Assembly: GCA_020350905.1 (NCBI GenBank)
Contig: CP070843.1
Span: forward strand, 357,974 to 364,635
Length of the DNA stretch: 6,662 nt
Source: Deltaproteobacteria bacterium
Lineage (GTDB): Bacteria > Desulfobacterota > Syntrophobacteria > BM002
Reading direction: 5' to 3'
In this document: piece after piece, positions 1-6,542 of the stretch
Layout: every line of letters starts with the position of its first letter
How positions within the stretch are numbered: position 1 is the stretch's first letter
Position numbers and translations under genes: made by a program
Notes under the pieces: model-generated
What the model was told of the DNA's origin: nothing
The model's input: only the letters and a program-made list of their open reading frames with translations
The model's database searches: none

Positions 1-1
1 C

Positions 2-1018
2 ATGCTGGACCAGCTGGTGGAAGTCTTGGAGATGGCCGGTGACAGAAATCTCAATGTGATGGTTACCCTTTTTACCGGACATATGAACGGCTTGAATTGG
101 CTGCCGCCATGGATGCTGCGGGCTTCCACTGAACGGAGTCAATATAAAGTGTTTTCCACCGACAAGATTCGGACAAACCAGATCATGAATCAGTACGTTG
201 ATTCTGAGATTATAGAAGCGCAAATTTTCTTCCTACGGGAGTTGACGAACGCTGTGTCTGGACACCCTGCCCTTTCCGCTTGGAATTTGGGCAACGAACC
301 CTCTCTGTGGTCAATTCCCCCAGATGAATTCTCGGCAGAGCTCTGGCTGCAAGCAATGACTGAGACTCTCAAGGAGAAAGACGATACCATACCGATAACC
401 CTGGGGCTGCATGTAAACGATCTCACTGAGAGCGGTGGCCTTAAACCGAGGTTGGTCGCTAACTATTTGGACTATTTAGCTATTCACGTTCCACCACGGC
501 GCGTACCCTGGGCGGAAGATCCCCTAGATGCGGCGCTTCCGCCCTTTCTCGGGTGTATTGTTGGATGGTTGGGGAATATACCTGTGTTCGTTCAGGATTT
601 CGGTGTGGCCACTAAGCCTGTTTTGCCCAAGACCAGCAGCCGTGAGTTCAGGCGCGAAGCTGATCTTGTCTTGGTCAGCGAGGAGGACTCAGCCCAAATA
701 ACAGCAGAAATATTGACCCGGTTGAGGAGGTTCAAAATGATGGGGGGAGTCTGGAAGACCTACGGAGATTATCACCCCTCCATTTGGGGCTGGCCACCGC
801 TCGACAAAAACGTGAGCGAGCGCTTTTGCGGACTTGTGCGCTATGACGGCAGCCCCAAGCTTGCAGCTTCGGTGCTCGAGTCCAGGCCAAATGGACCGAA
901 AGAAGATGAGGTCTCTGTTGAATGGATTGACCTGCCGGAGGAAGATTATTACCGGGATCCAAGGCACCAATTGGGTAGGCTCTATCGCCGTTTTCGGGAG
1001 TATTATTCTTTCGACTGA
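2..1018 (+). CDS. GH5-like TIM-barrel glycoside hydrolase (cellulase/mannanase type), 5' end cut by window edge
   Basis: Probable hydrolase of a beta-linked glycan or glycoside with a (beta/alpha)8 barrel. Seen (numbering from the ATG at position 2): a barrel stretch around residues 17-40 with LFTGHMNGLNWLPPWML, the GNEP motif at 98-101 whose Glu99 fits the acid/base, a strand ending in His162, the beta-7 strand PVFVQDFG at 194-201, Trp251 in GVWKTYGDY, and a C-terminal GLVRYDGSPK at 277-286. The nucleophile site carries Asp199 where the family normally has Glu. The first barrel strand or strands expected upstream of residue 1 are absent, so the ATG at position 2 is probably internal and the gene starts outside the window. 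No signal peptide can be judged. The stop lies 10 bp before the epimerase start, which suggests one transcript. Family assignment at clan level is fairly sure; the substrate is unknown, and a non-hydrolytic role is possible given Asp199. Confidence 0.8.
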   Translation: MLDQLVEVLEMAGDRNLNVMVTLFTGHMNGLNWLPPWMLRASTERSQYKVFSTDKIRTNQIMNQYVDSEIIEAQIFFLRELTNAVSGHPALSAWNLGNEPSLWSIPPDEFSAELWLQAMTETLKEKDDTIPITLGLHVNDLTESGGLKPRLVANYLDYLAIHVPPRRVPWAEDPLDAALPPFLGCIVGWLGNIPVFVQDFGVATKPVLPKTSSREFRREADLVLVSEEDSAQITAEILTRLRRFKMMGGVWKTYGDYHPSIWGWPPLDKNVSERFCGLVRYDGSPKLAASVLESRPNGPKEDEVSVEWIDLPEEDYYRDPRHQLGRLYRRFREYYSFD

Positions 1019-1028
1019 AAGGTAAAAA

Positions 1029-1973
1029 ATGCAGAAATGTCTTGTTACTGGTGGTGCGGGATTTATCGGCTCAAATCTTGTCGATCGTTTGATAGGTGAT
1101 GGCGTGCAGGTGCAGGTTCTGGACAACCTGAGTACAGGATTTCTAAAGAATCTAGAACCATTTCTGGGGGACATTGACTTCACGCAAGGAGACGTGCGAG
1201 ATTTAGATACGCTTCAGGAAGTTATGCTTGGAGTTGAGGTGGTGTTTCACCAGGCGGCAGTGGTCTCAGTACCTAAATCCGTAGAGGACCCCATCGAGGC
1301 CGCAATGGTAAACAGTCTCGGCACACTTCATGTCCTTGAAGCGGCTCGTCGGGCCGGCGTTCGGAGGGTAGTGTTCGCCAGTTCCTGCGCCGTCTATGGA
1401 GATCTACCCCAACTTCCCAAGAAGGAAAATGCGGGAACCAGGCCCTTGAGCCCGTACGCTGTTAGCAAGTTGCACGGGGAGACCTACGCTTTTCTCTATA
1501 GTGACTTGTATGGTCTCGAGACCGTTTGTCTTAGATATTTCAATGTGTACGGCCCCAAACAAGACCCTACCTCGCCCTATTCGGGAGTGATATCAATCTT
1601 TATGGATAGAGCTGTCAGGGGCGAACTGCCCACCATCTTCGGAGATGGGGAGCAATTCCGGGACTTTGTTTATGTAGCCGATGTGGTTCAGGCAAATCTC
1701 CTGGCTGCTTACCGGGACAATATAGCTGGCGCGGTTATGAATATAGGGACTGGTAGTTCTGTGACCGTTAACAGTCTCTGGGAAAGCATCTCCCAGTTTA
1801 CCGGTGTGGAGGGTGAGCCTGGAAGAGCAGAGAAAAGACCTGGAGACATTCGAGAGTCTGTTGCCGACATCTCCCGGGCCCGAGAGCTACTAGACTACCA
1901 ACTTCACTACAGCTTCGAGGAGGGACTTGAACTGACCTGGAGGTGGTACCGCAGTAAAGGCAGTAAGCAGTAG
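1029..1973 (+). CDS. NAD-dependent UDP-hexose 4-epimerase family protein (extended SDR; GalE/WbpP-like)
   Basis: Likely interconverts the C4 configuration of a nucleotide sugar such as UDP-glucose or UDP-N-acetylglucosamine, in the cytoplasm, feeding glycan synthesis. The 314 residues are a normal full length. Seen in order: the Rossmann NAD motif TGGAGFIGS at 7-15, the acidic residue Asp32 after beta-2 for the NAD ribose, HQAAVVSVPKSVEDP at 74-88, the catalytic Ser119 in ASSCAVYG, the Tyr143-xxx-Lys147 pair in SPYAVSK, RYFNVYGPKQDP at 169-180, GDGEQFRDFVYVADV at 205-219, and RPGDIRES at 270-277. No transmembrane segment or fusion is visible. The ATG is preceded by GAAAGGT, with the GG six bases upstream, which fixes the start. 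It follows the glycosidase gene by 10 bp and is likely in its operon. The family is certain; the exact sugar is not, because related dehydratases and pyranose epimerases share this core. No thiol or other residue pointing to a single substrate was identified. Confidence 0.92.
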   Translation: MQKCLVTGGAGFIGSNLVDRLIGDGVQVQVLDNLSTGFLKNLEPFLGDIDFTQGDVRDLDTLQEVMLGVEVVFHQAAVVSVPKSVEDPIEAAMVNSLGTLHVLEAARRAGVRRVVFASSCAVYGDLPQLPKKENAGTRPLSPYAVSKLHGETYAFLYSDLYGLETVCLRYFNVYGPKQDPTSPYSGVISIFMDRAVRGELPTIFGDGEQFRDFVYVADVVQANLLAAYRDNIAGAVMNIGTGSSVTVNSLWESISQFTGVEGEPGRAEKRPGDIRESVADISRARELLDYQLHYSFEEGLELTWRWYRSKGSKQ

Positions 1974-2026
1974 GCAATATCATTGGATCTTAAGTTCTTC
2001 AGTAAGAGTGCAATAATCTAGGTAGG

Positions 2027-3958
2027 TTAGAGGTTGTGGATTTCAATCGGTTCCACCGCTTCTACGAGCTCGAAGCCAAAAACTCTAGAATAAAAATAAA
2101 GTTCACTGTCCAAGGCACGTTTGATGGTCTCAGCTCGGCGGAAACCATGCTGCTCACCTTCAAACGGGACGTAAGCCACAATCAAGCCCTTCGCTTGCAG
2201 AGCAGCCACCATCATCTCGGCCTGATTCGGTGGAACCACCTCATCTTCGAGTCCCTGGAAAAGTATAAGTGGACAGGAAAGCAAATCAGTAAAATGGATT
2301 GGTGAACGTTCACGATAAATGTCTTGCCTTTCCGGATAGGGTCCAACGAGTCGGTCCAGGTAGCGAGCTTCGAACTTGTGGGTTTCCTTTGCAAGGGCCT
2401 CAAGATCACTGATTCCATAATAGCTGGCGCCAGCCTTGAAGATGTTACGGAAGGTAAGAGCACAGAGAGTCGTGTAGCCGCCGGCGCTACTGCCGCGGAT
2501 GGCCAAGCGCTCGCCATCAACCCTACCCTGTTCCACCAAATAGCGTGCCCCATTAGCGCAATCGTCCACGTCCACTATCCCCCACTGTCCTTCTAACCGC
2601 TGCCGATAAGCACGACCGTAGCCACTGCTGCCCCCGTAGTTTACATCCAGCACTGCAAAGCCTCGACTAGTCCAATATTGGATTTCCCAGGCGAGAGCGG
2701 TTGAGGTGGCGGCAGTGGGGCCACCGTGGCTTTTGACCAGAAGCGGCGGCTGTTCCCCGTCTGGTGGTTGGTAGTCACAATTGTGAGGTGCATAGAAGAA
2801 AGCGTGTGAGGTTTTTCCTTTTTTCGTAGGAAATTCAATTGCTTCCGGGATAGACAGATAACCCTTATCTACCTTGAGGTCGCTGGCACGCCGGAGCGTT
2901 TGAAACTGCATGTTTGCAAGGTCCAGCCTAACGATGGAAGGCGTTTGTGTGGGGGAACCGGCGCAGAAGACCACCTGTCCTGGTGAAGCGCTCAGATTCC
3001 ATATTTCAGTGTACGTTGTTGCGATTTCTTCCAATTCTCCAGTACTACAATTAAGGCTGGCCAAGAACCAGGTTCCCTTGCTCGTGTAGACGCAAATAAT
3101 CCGATCGGCGGACTCAAAGCCATACGTAGACATGGAAAACAGCCACTGGGGCCTGCCGAATTCAAACTCCCTTGGGCACACCGGTTCCACCAGGTTCTGG
3201 CAGTAGCGGTACACGTTCCACCATTCGGTCCGATCAGAGATGAAATAGAGGACGCCATCAGCTGACCATTCCGGCTGGAATATGGATTCATTGACGCCTC
3301 CTGCTAGTTTTTGTGGTTTTTCCACCGAGCCATCGGCCTGTATTTCACCCACCCACAGTTCAGTCCCATCCCAGGGGAGATTAGGATGGTTCCATGTCAG
3401 CCACGCCAAATAAGAGCCGTCGGGACTGATTCTAGGTGTAGCATAGAAGTCATTACCGGAGACCAGCACCCGCTCTTCCCGTTCATGGTTGAGCCCGATG
3501 GCAACAATAGTATTGACAGGCTCGCCCTCGCTAACACTGTGATCTTCCCGCACACAGAGCAGCCGGTTTCTGTATGTGTCCACCACCGTGTCTGCGTACC
3601 GTCTTGCAGTCTTCCCGGTTAGTGACTGGGGCTCAAGGTCGGGGCCCTGTTGATACAGCCTCTGATCAGCAAAGTTGGAGAAATAAATGGTCCCATCTGA
3701 GACAATGTAGGCCCCGCCCCCATATTCATGCACGCGGGTACGGACATTAAATTGCTTTGGGGTCACATCATCGGTCTTGCCATCCTGGCTCCAGCGCACG
3801 ATGACGTTGCGACCAGCATCTGCCGGTCTAGACTCACTCCAGTATATGTAATTACCGTCCAGTACGATCTGTCCCAGTGACACGGTTTCAGATACGATTA
3901 GCTCTGAGGTGACTGGGGATACCCATGCTCCATAAGGTCTCACGCGCACCATATTCAT
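2027..3958 (-). CDS. S9 family serine peptidase (dipeptidyl aminopeptidase/acylaminoacyl-peptidase type)
   Basis: Cytoplasmic peptidase expected to cleave short peptides or N-blocked residues. The 643 residues fit the family's two-domain layout: an N-terminal beta-propeller (about 10-370) followed by an alpha/beta hydrolase domain (about 380-630). Seen: PYGAWVSP near the N-terminus, VHEYGGGAY at 76-84, WNHPNLPWDGTELW at 189-202, HGGP at 411-414 (oxyanion-hole region), YGGSSGYGRAYR at 441-452, the nucleophile Ser491 in GSSAGG, Asp572 in FQGLEDEVVPP, and His604 in EGEQHGF. The catalytic triad is therefore intact. There is no signal peptide or membrane segment. The start ATG has AGGAG ten bases upstream; a second ATG two codons later lies 16 bases away and fits less well. 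The gene converges with the epimerase (53-bp gap) and sits 124 bp downstream of the ribbon-helix-helix gene on the same strand, with a plausible promoter of its own between them. No frameshift is apparent. Physiological substrate unknown. Confidence 0.93.
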   Translation of the reverse strand: MNMVRVRPYGAWVSPVTSELIVSETVSLGQIVLDGNYIYWSESRPADAGRNVIVRWSQDGKTDDVTPKQFNVRTRVHEYGGGAYIVSDGTIYFSNFADQRLYQQGPDLEPQSLTGKTARRYADTVVDTYRNRLLCVREDHSVSEGEPVNTIVAIGLNHEREERVLVSGNDFYATPRISPDGSYLAWLTWNHPNLPWDGTELWVGEIQADGSVEKPQKLAGGVNESIFQPEWSADGVLYFISDRTEWWNVYRYCQNLVEPVCPREFEFGRPQWLFSMSTYGFESADRIICVYTSKGTWFLASLNCSTGELEEIATTYTEIWNLSASPGQVVFCAGSPTQTPSIVRLDLANMQFQTLRRASDLKVDKGYLSIPEAIEFPTKKGKTSHAFFYAPHNCDYQPPDGEQPPLLVKSHGGPTAATSTALAWEIQYWTSRGFAVLDVNYGGSSGYGRAYRQRLEGQWGIVDVDDCANGARYLVEQGRVDGERLAIRGSSAGGYTTLCALTFRNIFKAGASYYGISDLEALAKETHKFEARYLDRLVGPYPERQDIYRERSPIHFTDLLSCPLILFQGLEDEVVPPNQAEMMVAALQAKGLIVAYVPFEGEQHGFRRAETIKRALDSELYFYSRVFGFELVEAVEPIEIHNL

Positions 3959-4019
3959 ATTTGCTGCTCTCCTGTAATTATCTACATGCTTGTAATTGAT
4001 GATATTTTAATATAAACTT

Positions 4020-4048
4020 AATATAATAGTTTAAATTCTTAATGGTAA
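4020..4048 (-). promoter_or_regulatory. Candidate sigma-70-type promoter for the S9 peptidase gene
   Basis: On the minus strand TTACCA (4048-4043, four of six matches to TTGACA) is followed after exactly 17 bases by TATATT (4025-4020, five of six matches to TATAAT). Transcription would start some 55 bases before the peptidase ATG. The surrounding DNA (about 3975-4045) is very AT-rich, so chance matches are likely, but spacing and position are right. Confidence 0.35.
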
Positions 4049-4082
4049 CGATCGAGATAGCGACAGCATGCATCTGTGCCGG

Positions 4083-4532
4083 CTATGATTCTTCTTGGAT
4101 TCCCAATTTTAGTCTGGCTTCCTCAAGATCACTCGGGTTGAAAAATTCCGGATAGTAATCCAGGGCTATTCTTTCCAAACTCAGGCCACCTTCTTTTTCA
4201 AGTTTATGGATAATTTTCTCATTTGCAGCTCTCAAACGCCACTGGACAAAAGGGATAAGTCTCAAGTAATTACCTTCGAATTCTCGCCACTTGCCTAACC
4301 TTTTTGCTTCTGTCGGACCAACAATTCTCTTCAAGTCCTCTTCACACTTCCGGAGCAGTTCTTCCAGAGTTGGTTTGCCCCCGGTCATATGACTCTGTTG
4401 CCTGTCGACATACTCAGTTAATGCTTTCAAGATAAGTTCTTTCAAGGTGATCCCCTCGAGTGCTGCTGTGGCTTTTGCCTTGCGGTGCAACTCTTGTGGA
4501 AAGGGCCTGATGGTATACGCTGTATCTGCCAT
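4083..4532 (-). CDS. Ribbon-helix-helix (Arc/MetJ-type) DNA-binding protein with an uncharacterised C-terminal region
   Basis: Probable transcriptional repressor of 149 residues. Residues 5-10 (AYTIRP) read as the DNA-contacting beta-strand, about 12-26 as helix A and about 29-43 as helix B (LKELILKALTEYV), the pattern of dimeric ribbon-helix-helix proteins. A charged linker follows, then about 55-149: two or more predicted helices rich in Glu, Lys and Arg, a middle FVQWRLRAANEKIIHKLEK, and YYPEFFNPSDLEEAR near the end. I do not recognise this second part. The start is well fixed by GGAGGT six bases before the ATG. No toxin-like gene is adjacent; neighbours are a peptidase (same strand, downstream) and a divergent reductase. 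A perfect inverted repeat lies just upstream of its Shine-Dalgarno sequence and over the probable promoter, which predicts autorepression. The N-terminal fold is a good match; role and targets are inferred. It could instead be an antitoxin-like relic without its toxin. Confidence 0.8.
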   Translation of the reverse strand: MADTAYTIRPFPQELHRKAKATAALEGITLKELILKALTEYVDRQQSHMTGGKPTLEELLRKCEEDLKRIVGPTEAKRLGKWREFEGNYLRLIPFVQWRLRAANEKIIHKLEKEGGLSLERIALDYYPEFFNPSDLEEARLKLGIQEES

Positions 4533-4548
4533 TTTTTCACCTCCAAGA

Positions 4549-4576
4549 TATATTTACTACTTTAGTAGTAAATATA
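4549..4576. promoter_or_regulatory. Perfect 28-bp inverted repeat, probable operator of the ribbon-helix-helix gene
   Basis: Left arm TATATTTACTAC (4549-4560), spacer TTTA (4561-4564), right arm GTAGTAAATATA (4565-4576); the 12-bp arms are exact reverse complements. It lies 16 bp upstream of the regulator's ATG, next to its Shine-Dalgarno sequence, and overlaps the probable -10 region. Symmetric sites are what dimeric ribbon-helix-helix proteins bind, so autoregulation is the simplest reading. The RNA could also fold into a hairpin, but the A/T-rich arms and lack of a T-run after the stem argue against a terminator. Confidence 0.75.
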
Positions 4577-4590
4577 GCGCAAATAGTCAA
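4562..4590 (-). promoter_or_regulatory. Candidate promoter of the ribbon-helix-helix gene, overlapping the operator
   Basis: On the minus strand TTGACT (4590-4585, five of six matches to TTGACA) is followed after 17 bases by TACTAA (4567-4562, three of six matches to TATAAT). The -35 box is good and the -10 box weak. The -10 box falls inside the 28-bp palindrome, so protein bound there would block RNA polymerase. Confidence 0.45.
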
Positions 4591-4618
4591 GAGTTAAAGA
4601 TTGTTTATTATCAGTATC

Positions 4619-4642
4619 TTTATACATAGTTTTATACATAGT
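4619..4642. repeat. Two exact tandem copies of a 12-bp sequence
   Basis: TTTATACATAGT occurs at 4619-4630 and again at 4631-4642 with no mismatch and no gap. It lies in the divergent region between the ribbon-helix-helix gene and the aldo/keto reductase, about 100 bp before the reductase start. TATACA in each copy resembles a -10 box, but no convincing -35 box stands at normal spacing; TTATCA at 4608-4613 would need a 19-base spacer. It may be a binding site for a second regulator, a duplicated promoter element, or a slippage duplication. Confidence 0.85.
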
Positions 4643-4730
4643 GCGGAAATGGAGAAATAGTCTATCTTAATCACTTGATTTTATTGAGGGAACAACTTAC
4701 CTTACGAGAAAACTTGCAGCTATTTTCAAC

Positions 4731-4736
4731 AGGAGG
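4731..4736 (+). promoter_or_regulatory. Shine-Dalgarno sequence fixing a GTG start
   Basis: AGGAGG stands five bases before the GTG at 4742. The ATG seven bases further on is in another frame, so this site settles GTG as the start of the aldo/keto reductase. Confidence 0.85.
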
Positions 4737-4741
4737 ATAAA

Positions 4742-6256
4742 GTGCTTGATGGCTTTGCCACACCCGAGGGTACGGAGTTCTATGCGCAAGAGCACAGTTC
4801 CTTCAACTATGGCGAATTGGACCAGAGCGGCTTGTTGGTAAGCCAGGCAGGATTCGGTTGCTATCGTGTGGATCCAACCGTTGCCGAGCATCGAGAAGCC
4901 TTGCGGCGGGCGCTGCTAGCTGGTGCAAATCTCATTGATACGAGCTCAAACTATGCAGATGGTGGATCGGAGGCACTGGTCGGAGCTGTTCTAGGAGACC
5001 TAACCTCATCAGGTGAAATTTCCAGAGAGTCGGTGGTGGTAGTGTCCAAGGTGGGCTATCTTCAGGGCCAGAATTATGAGCTCAGCCAGGAACGCAAACG
5101 GCAAGGAAGCCCTTTCAGGGAACTGGTACTTTACGCAGATGGACTGGAACACTGCATTCATCCTGAGTTTCTGGAAGATCAACTTACCCGGAGTATGGAA
5201 CGGTTGCGACTCAGCTGTCTAGATTTTTATCTGCTCCACAATCCCGAATACTATCTCAGCTGGGCCAGTAAAACTGGTCTCATCTTAGAGGAAGCTCGGC
5301 ATGAATACTACAGCCGCATAGGACGTGCGTTCGAGCACCTGGAGCACGAAGTGGAAAGAGGTCGAATCAGCTTTTATGGCATCAGCTCCAATACCTTCCC
5401 CTCCCCTGCTACCGATCCGGAATTCACCTCTTTGGAAAGAGTGTGGGAAATCGCGGAATCCCTTTCGACCAAGCACCACTTTCGCCTCATTCAGCTACCT
5501 ATGAATCTCTTGGAGACAGGAGGAATTACAGAAACGAATCAATCGAACGGGCAGAGTGTTGTCCAGTTTGCCCGTGACAAGCATCTGGGTATGCTCATTA
5601 ATCGACCGCTGAATGCAATCATCGATAACCGACTCATTCGTCTGGCTGAGGTCCAGGCAGCTCAAGCTGCGAGCACAGAGGAGATATCTCAGCGTATAGA
5701 TGATCTCATTCACTCGGAAGAACTACTCAAGCAAAAAATTCTCCCTGACCTCAACCTGACGCCATCGTTACGAGCACAGGTTCTAGAGCAAGTCGCCATT
5801 GGTGGAGTCCTGGAGCAACAATGGTCGAACTTTGGCACCTATGAACGCTGGCAAGAACTTCAATCATACTATTTTACGCCGCGGATAAGAGGAGTGGTGC
5901 AGTTCTTGGAGCAGCAGGAAAGTCTAACAGAATCGCTCTTCCCCTGGATTCGGTCGCACCAGGAAATACTCGAGGCCGCGTTTCGGGCGATTTCTTCGGT
6001 CTATCAGGAACAGGCAGCCGAAAATGTAGTCCGGACCAAAGCCAGGGTGTCCTCAGCGGATGCGGATTGGGCCGGGTCTGCGACCTTGAGCCAGATGGCG
6101 TTGCGGGCACTGCGGTCCACCCTGGGAATAACGACTGTTCTGGTTGGAATGCGCCAAGAATCGTATGTTGATGATGTGATCGAGGAGCTTGGCAGACCGG
6201 TTAGCAGACAGGATAGAACTGGATCCTGGCGTGAGCTTCAAGAGATGCATTTATGA
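4742..6256 (+). CDS. Aldo/keto reductase with a large C-terminal-half insertion
   Basis: Predicted NAD(P)H-dependent oxidoreductase of the aldo/keto reductase superfamily, cytoplasmic, substrate unknown. Seen: GFGCYRVDP at 37-45 (first barrel strand), LIDTSSNYADGGSE at 64-77 with Asp66 and Tyr71, Lys103 in VSKVG, His166 in YLLHNPEYYL, giving the full Asp-Tyr-Lys-His tetrad. GRISFYGISSNT (207-218), FRLIQLPMNLLE (247-258) and LGMLINRPLNAI (282-293) follow as later strands, and LSQMALRAL with TTVLVGM (449-470) forms the cofactor-binding end. The protein has 504 residues against roughly 300-350 for typical members. The excess lies mainly between about 294 and 446, a helical, Gln/Glu-rich stretch with Trp361, Trp370, Trp402 and Trp443. 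The GTG start is supported by AGGAGG. It is divergent from the ribbon-helix-helix gene and may share control with it. Superfamily assignment is firm; the role of the insertion is unknown. Confidence 0.9.
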   Translation: MLDGFATPEGTEFYAQEHSSFNYGELDQSGLLVSQAGFGCYRVDPTVAEHREALRRALLAGANLIDTSSNYADGGSEALVGAVLGDLTSSGEISRESVVVVSKVGYLQGQNYELSQERKRQGSPFRELVLYADGLEHCIHPEFLEDQLTRSMERLRLSCLDFYLLHNPEYYLSWASKTGLILEEARHEYYSRIGRAFEHLEHEVERGRISFYGISSNTFPSPATDPEFTSLERVWEIAESLSTKHHFRLIQLPMNLLETGGITETNQSNGQSVVQFARDKHLGMLINRPLNAIIDNRLIRLAEVQAAQAASTEEISQRIDDLIHSEELLKQKILPDLNLTPSLRAQVLEQVAIGGVLEQQWSNFGTYERWQELQSYYFTPRIRGVVQFLEQQESLTESLFPWIRSHQEILEAAFRAISSVYQEQAAENVVRTKARVSSADADWAGSATLSQMALRALRSTLGITTVLVGMRQESYVDDVIEELGRPVSRQDRTGSWRELQEMHL

Positions 6257-6302
6257 TTTCCGACCAGGTCATTTTAAAGGGTAGGGTTGCTCGGCGCAAA
6301 TC

Positions 6303-6542
6303 TCACTCGACCTTGACCTTTGTAACCTTTTTCTTCTGTTTTTCCAGTGATGAGATTCTCTCATCAATCAAAGTCCTGAAGCCCCTGAGAACCTCAATCC
6401 TGGCATTCCGGAGATGAGTAAAGAAGCCGCTGTATTGTTCCTTTGCCTCCTCCATCATCCTGCTCGAGAGGCAGAGGGGACAGCAACAGGTCTTGTGCTC
6501 CACTCTGGCTTTACTCTTCTCCTCTTTTTTGGGCTTACTCAC
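6303..6542 (-). CDS. Small CCCPLC-motif, helix-rich protein of unknown function
   Basis: A 79-residue hypothetical protein. A Lys-rich N-terminus (1-17) leads to CCCPLC at 19-24, where Cys21 and Cys24 form a CxxC knuckle; Cys19 and Cys20 could add to metal binding or to disulfide chemistry. Residues about 29-70 read as one or two amphipathic helices (EQYSGFFTHLRNARIEVL, then RTLIDERISSLEKQ), followed by a basic tail KKKVTKVK. No signal peptide or membrane segment is seen. I choose the GTG at 6542 as start because GGAGG lies five bases upstream; a TTG at 6560 would add six residues but would put the ribosome site inside the gene. The start overlaps the stop of another minus-strand frame by 8 bases, which suggests translational coupling. 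It converges with the aldo/keto reductase (46-bp gap). A regulatory or chaperone-accessory role is possible but unsupported. Confidence 0.65.
   Translation of the reverse strand: MSKPKKEEKSKARVEHKTCCCPLCLSSRMMEEAKEQYSGFFTHLRNARIEVLRGFRTLIDERISSLEKQKKKVTKVKVE

Noticed and set aside
689..1183. A 164-codon minus-strand frame opposite the glycosidase end and epimerase start.
   Set aside because: It lies antisense to two well-supported genes with clear motifs, and its own translation shows no recognisable domain.
1951..1973. Three GCAGTA copies at the 3' end of the epimerase gene.
   Set aside because: Uneven spacing (9 and 7 bases) and location inside coding sequence; looks like local low complexity.
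1974..2026. Possible terminator between the convergent epimerase and peptidase genes (TCTTA ... TAAGA).
   Set aside because: Only a 5-bp A/T-rich stem with a 10-base loop and no T-run; too weak to call.
4063..4077. ACAG ... CTGT hairpin downstream of the ribbon-helix-helix gene as a terminator.
   Set aside because: A 4-bp stem without a following T-run; not convincing.
4083..4532. Toxin-antitoxin pair involving the ribbon-helix-helix protein.
   Set aside because: No small toxin-like frame lies within coupling distance on either side; the neighbours are a full-length peptidase and a divergent reductase.
4675..4740. A 21-codon TTG-started frame ending one base before the reductase GTG, resembling a leader peptide.
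   Set aside because: It has no ATG or GTG start, no Shine-Dalgarno sequence before the TTG, and no run of regulatory codons; probably chance.
6257..6302. Terminator between the reductase and the CCCPLC gene (GACC A GGTC).
   Set aside because: The loop would be one base, which cannot form a hairpin; no other stem is seen.
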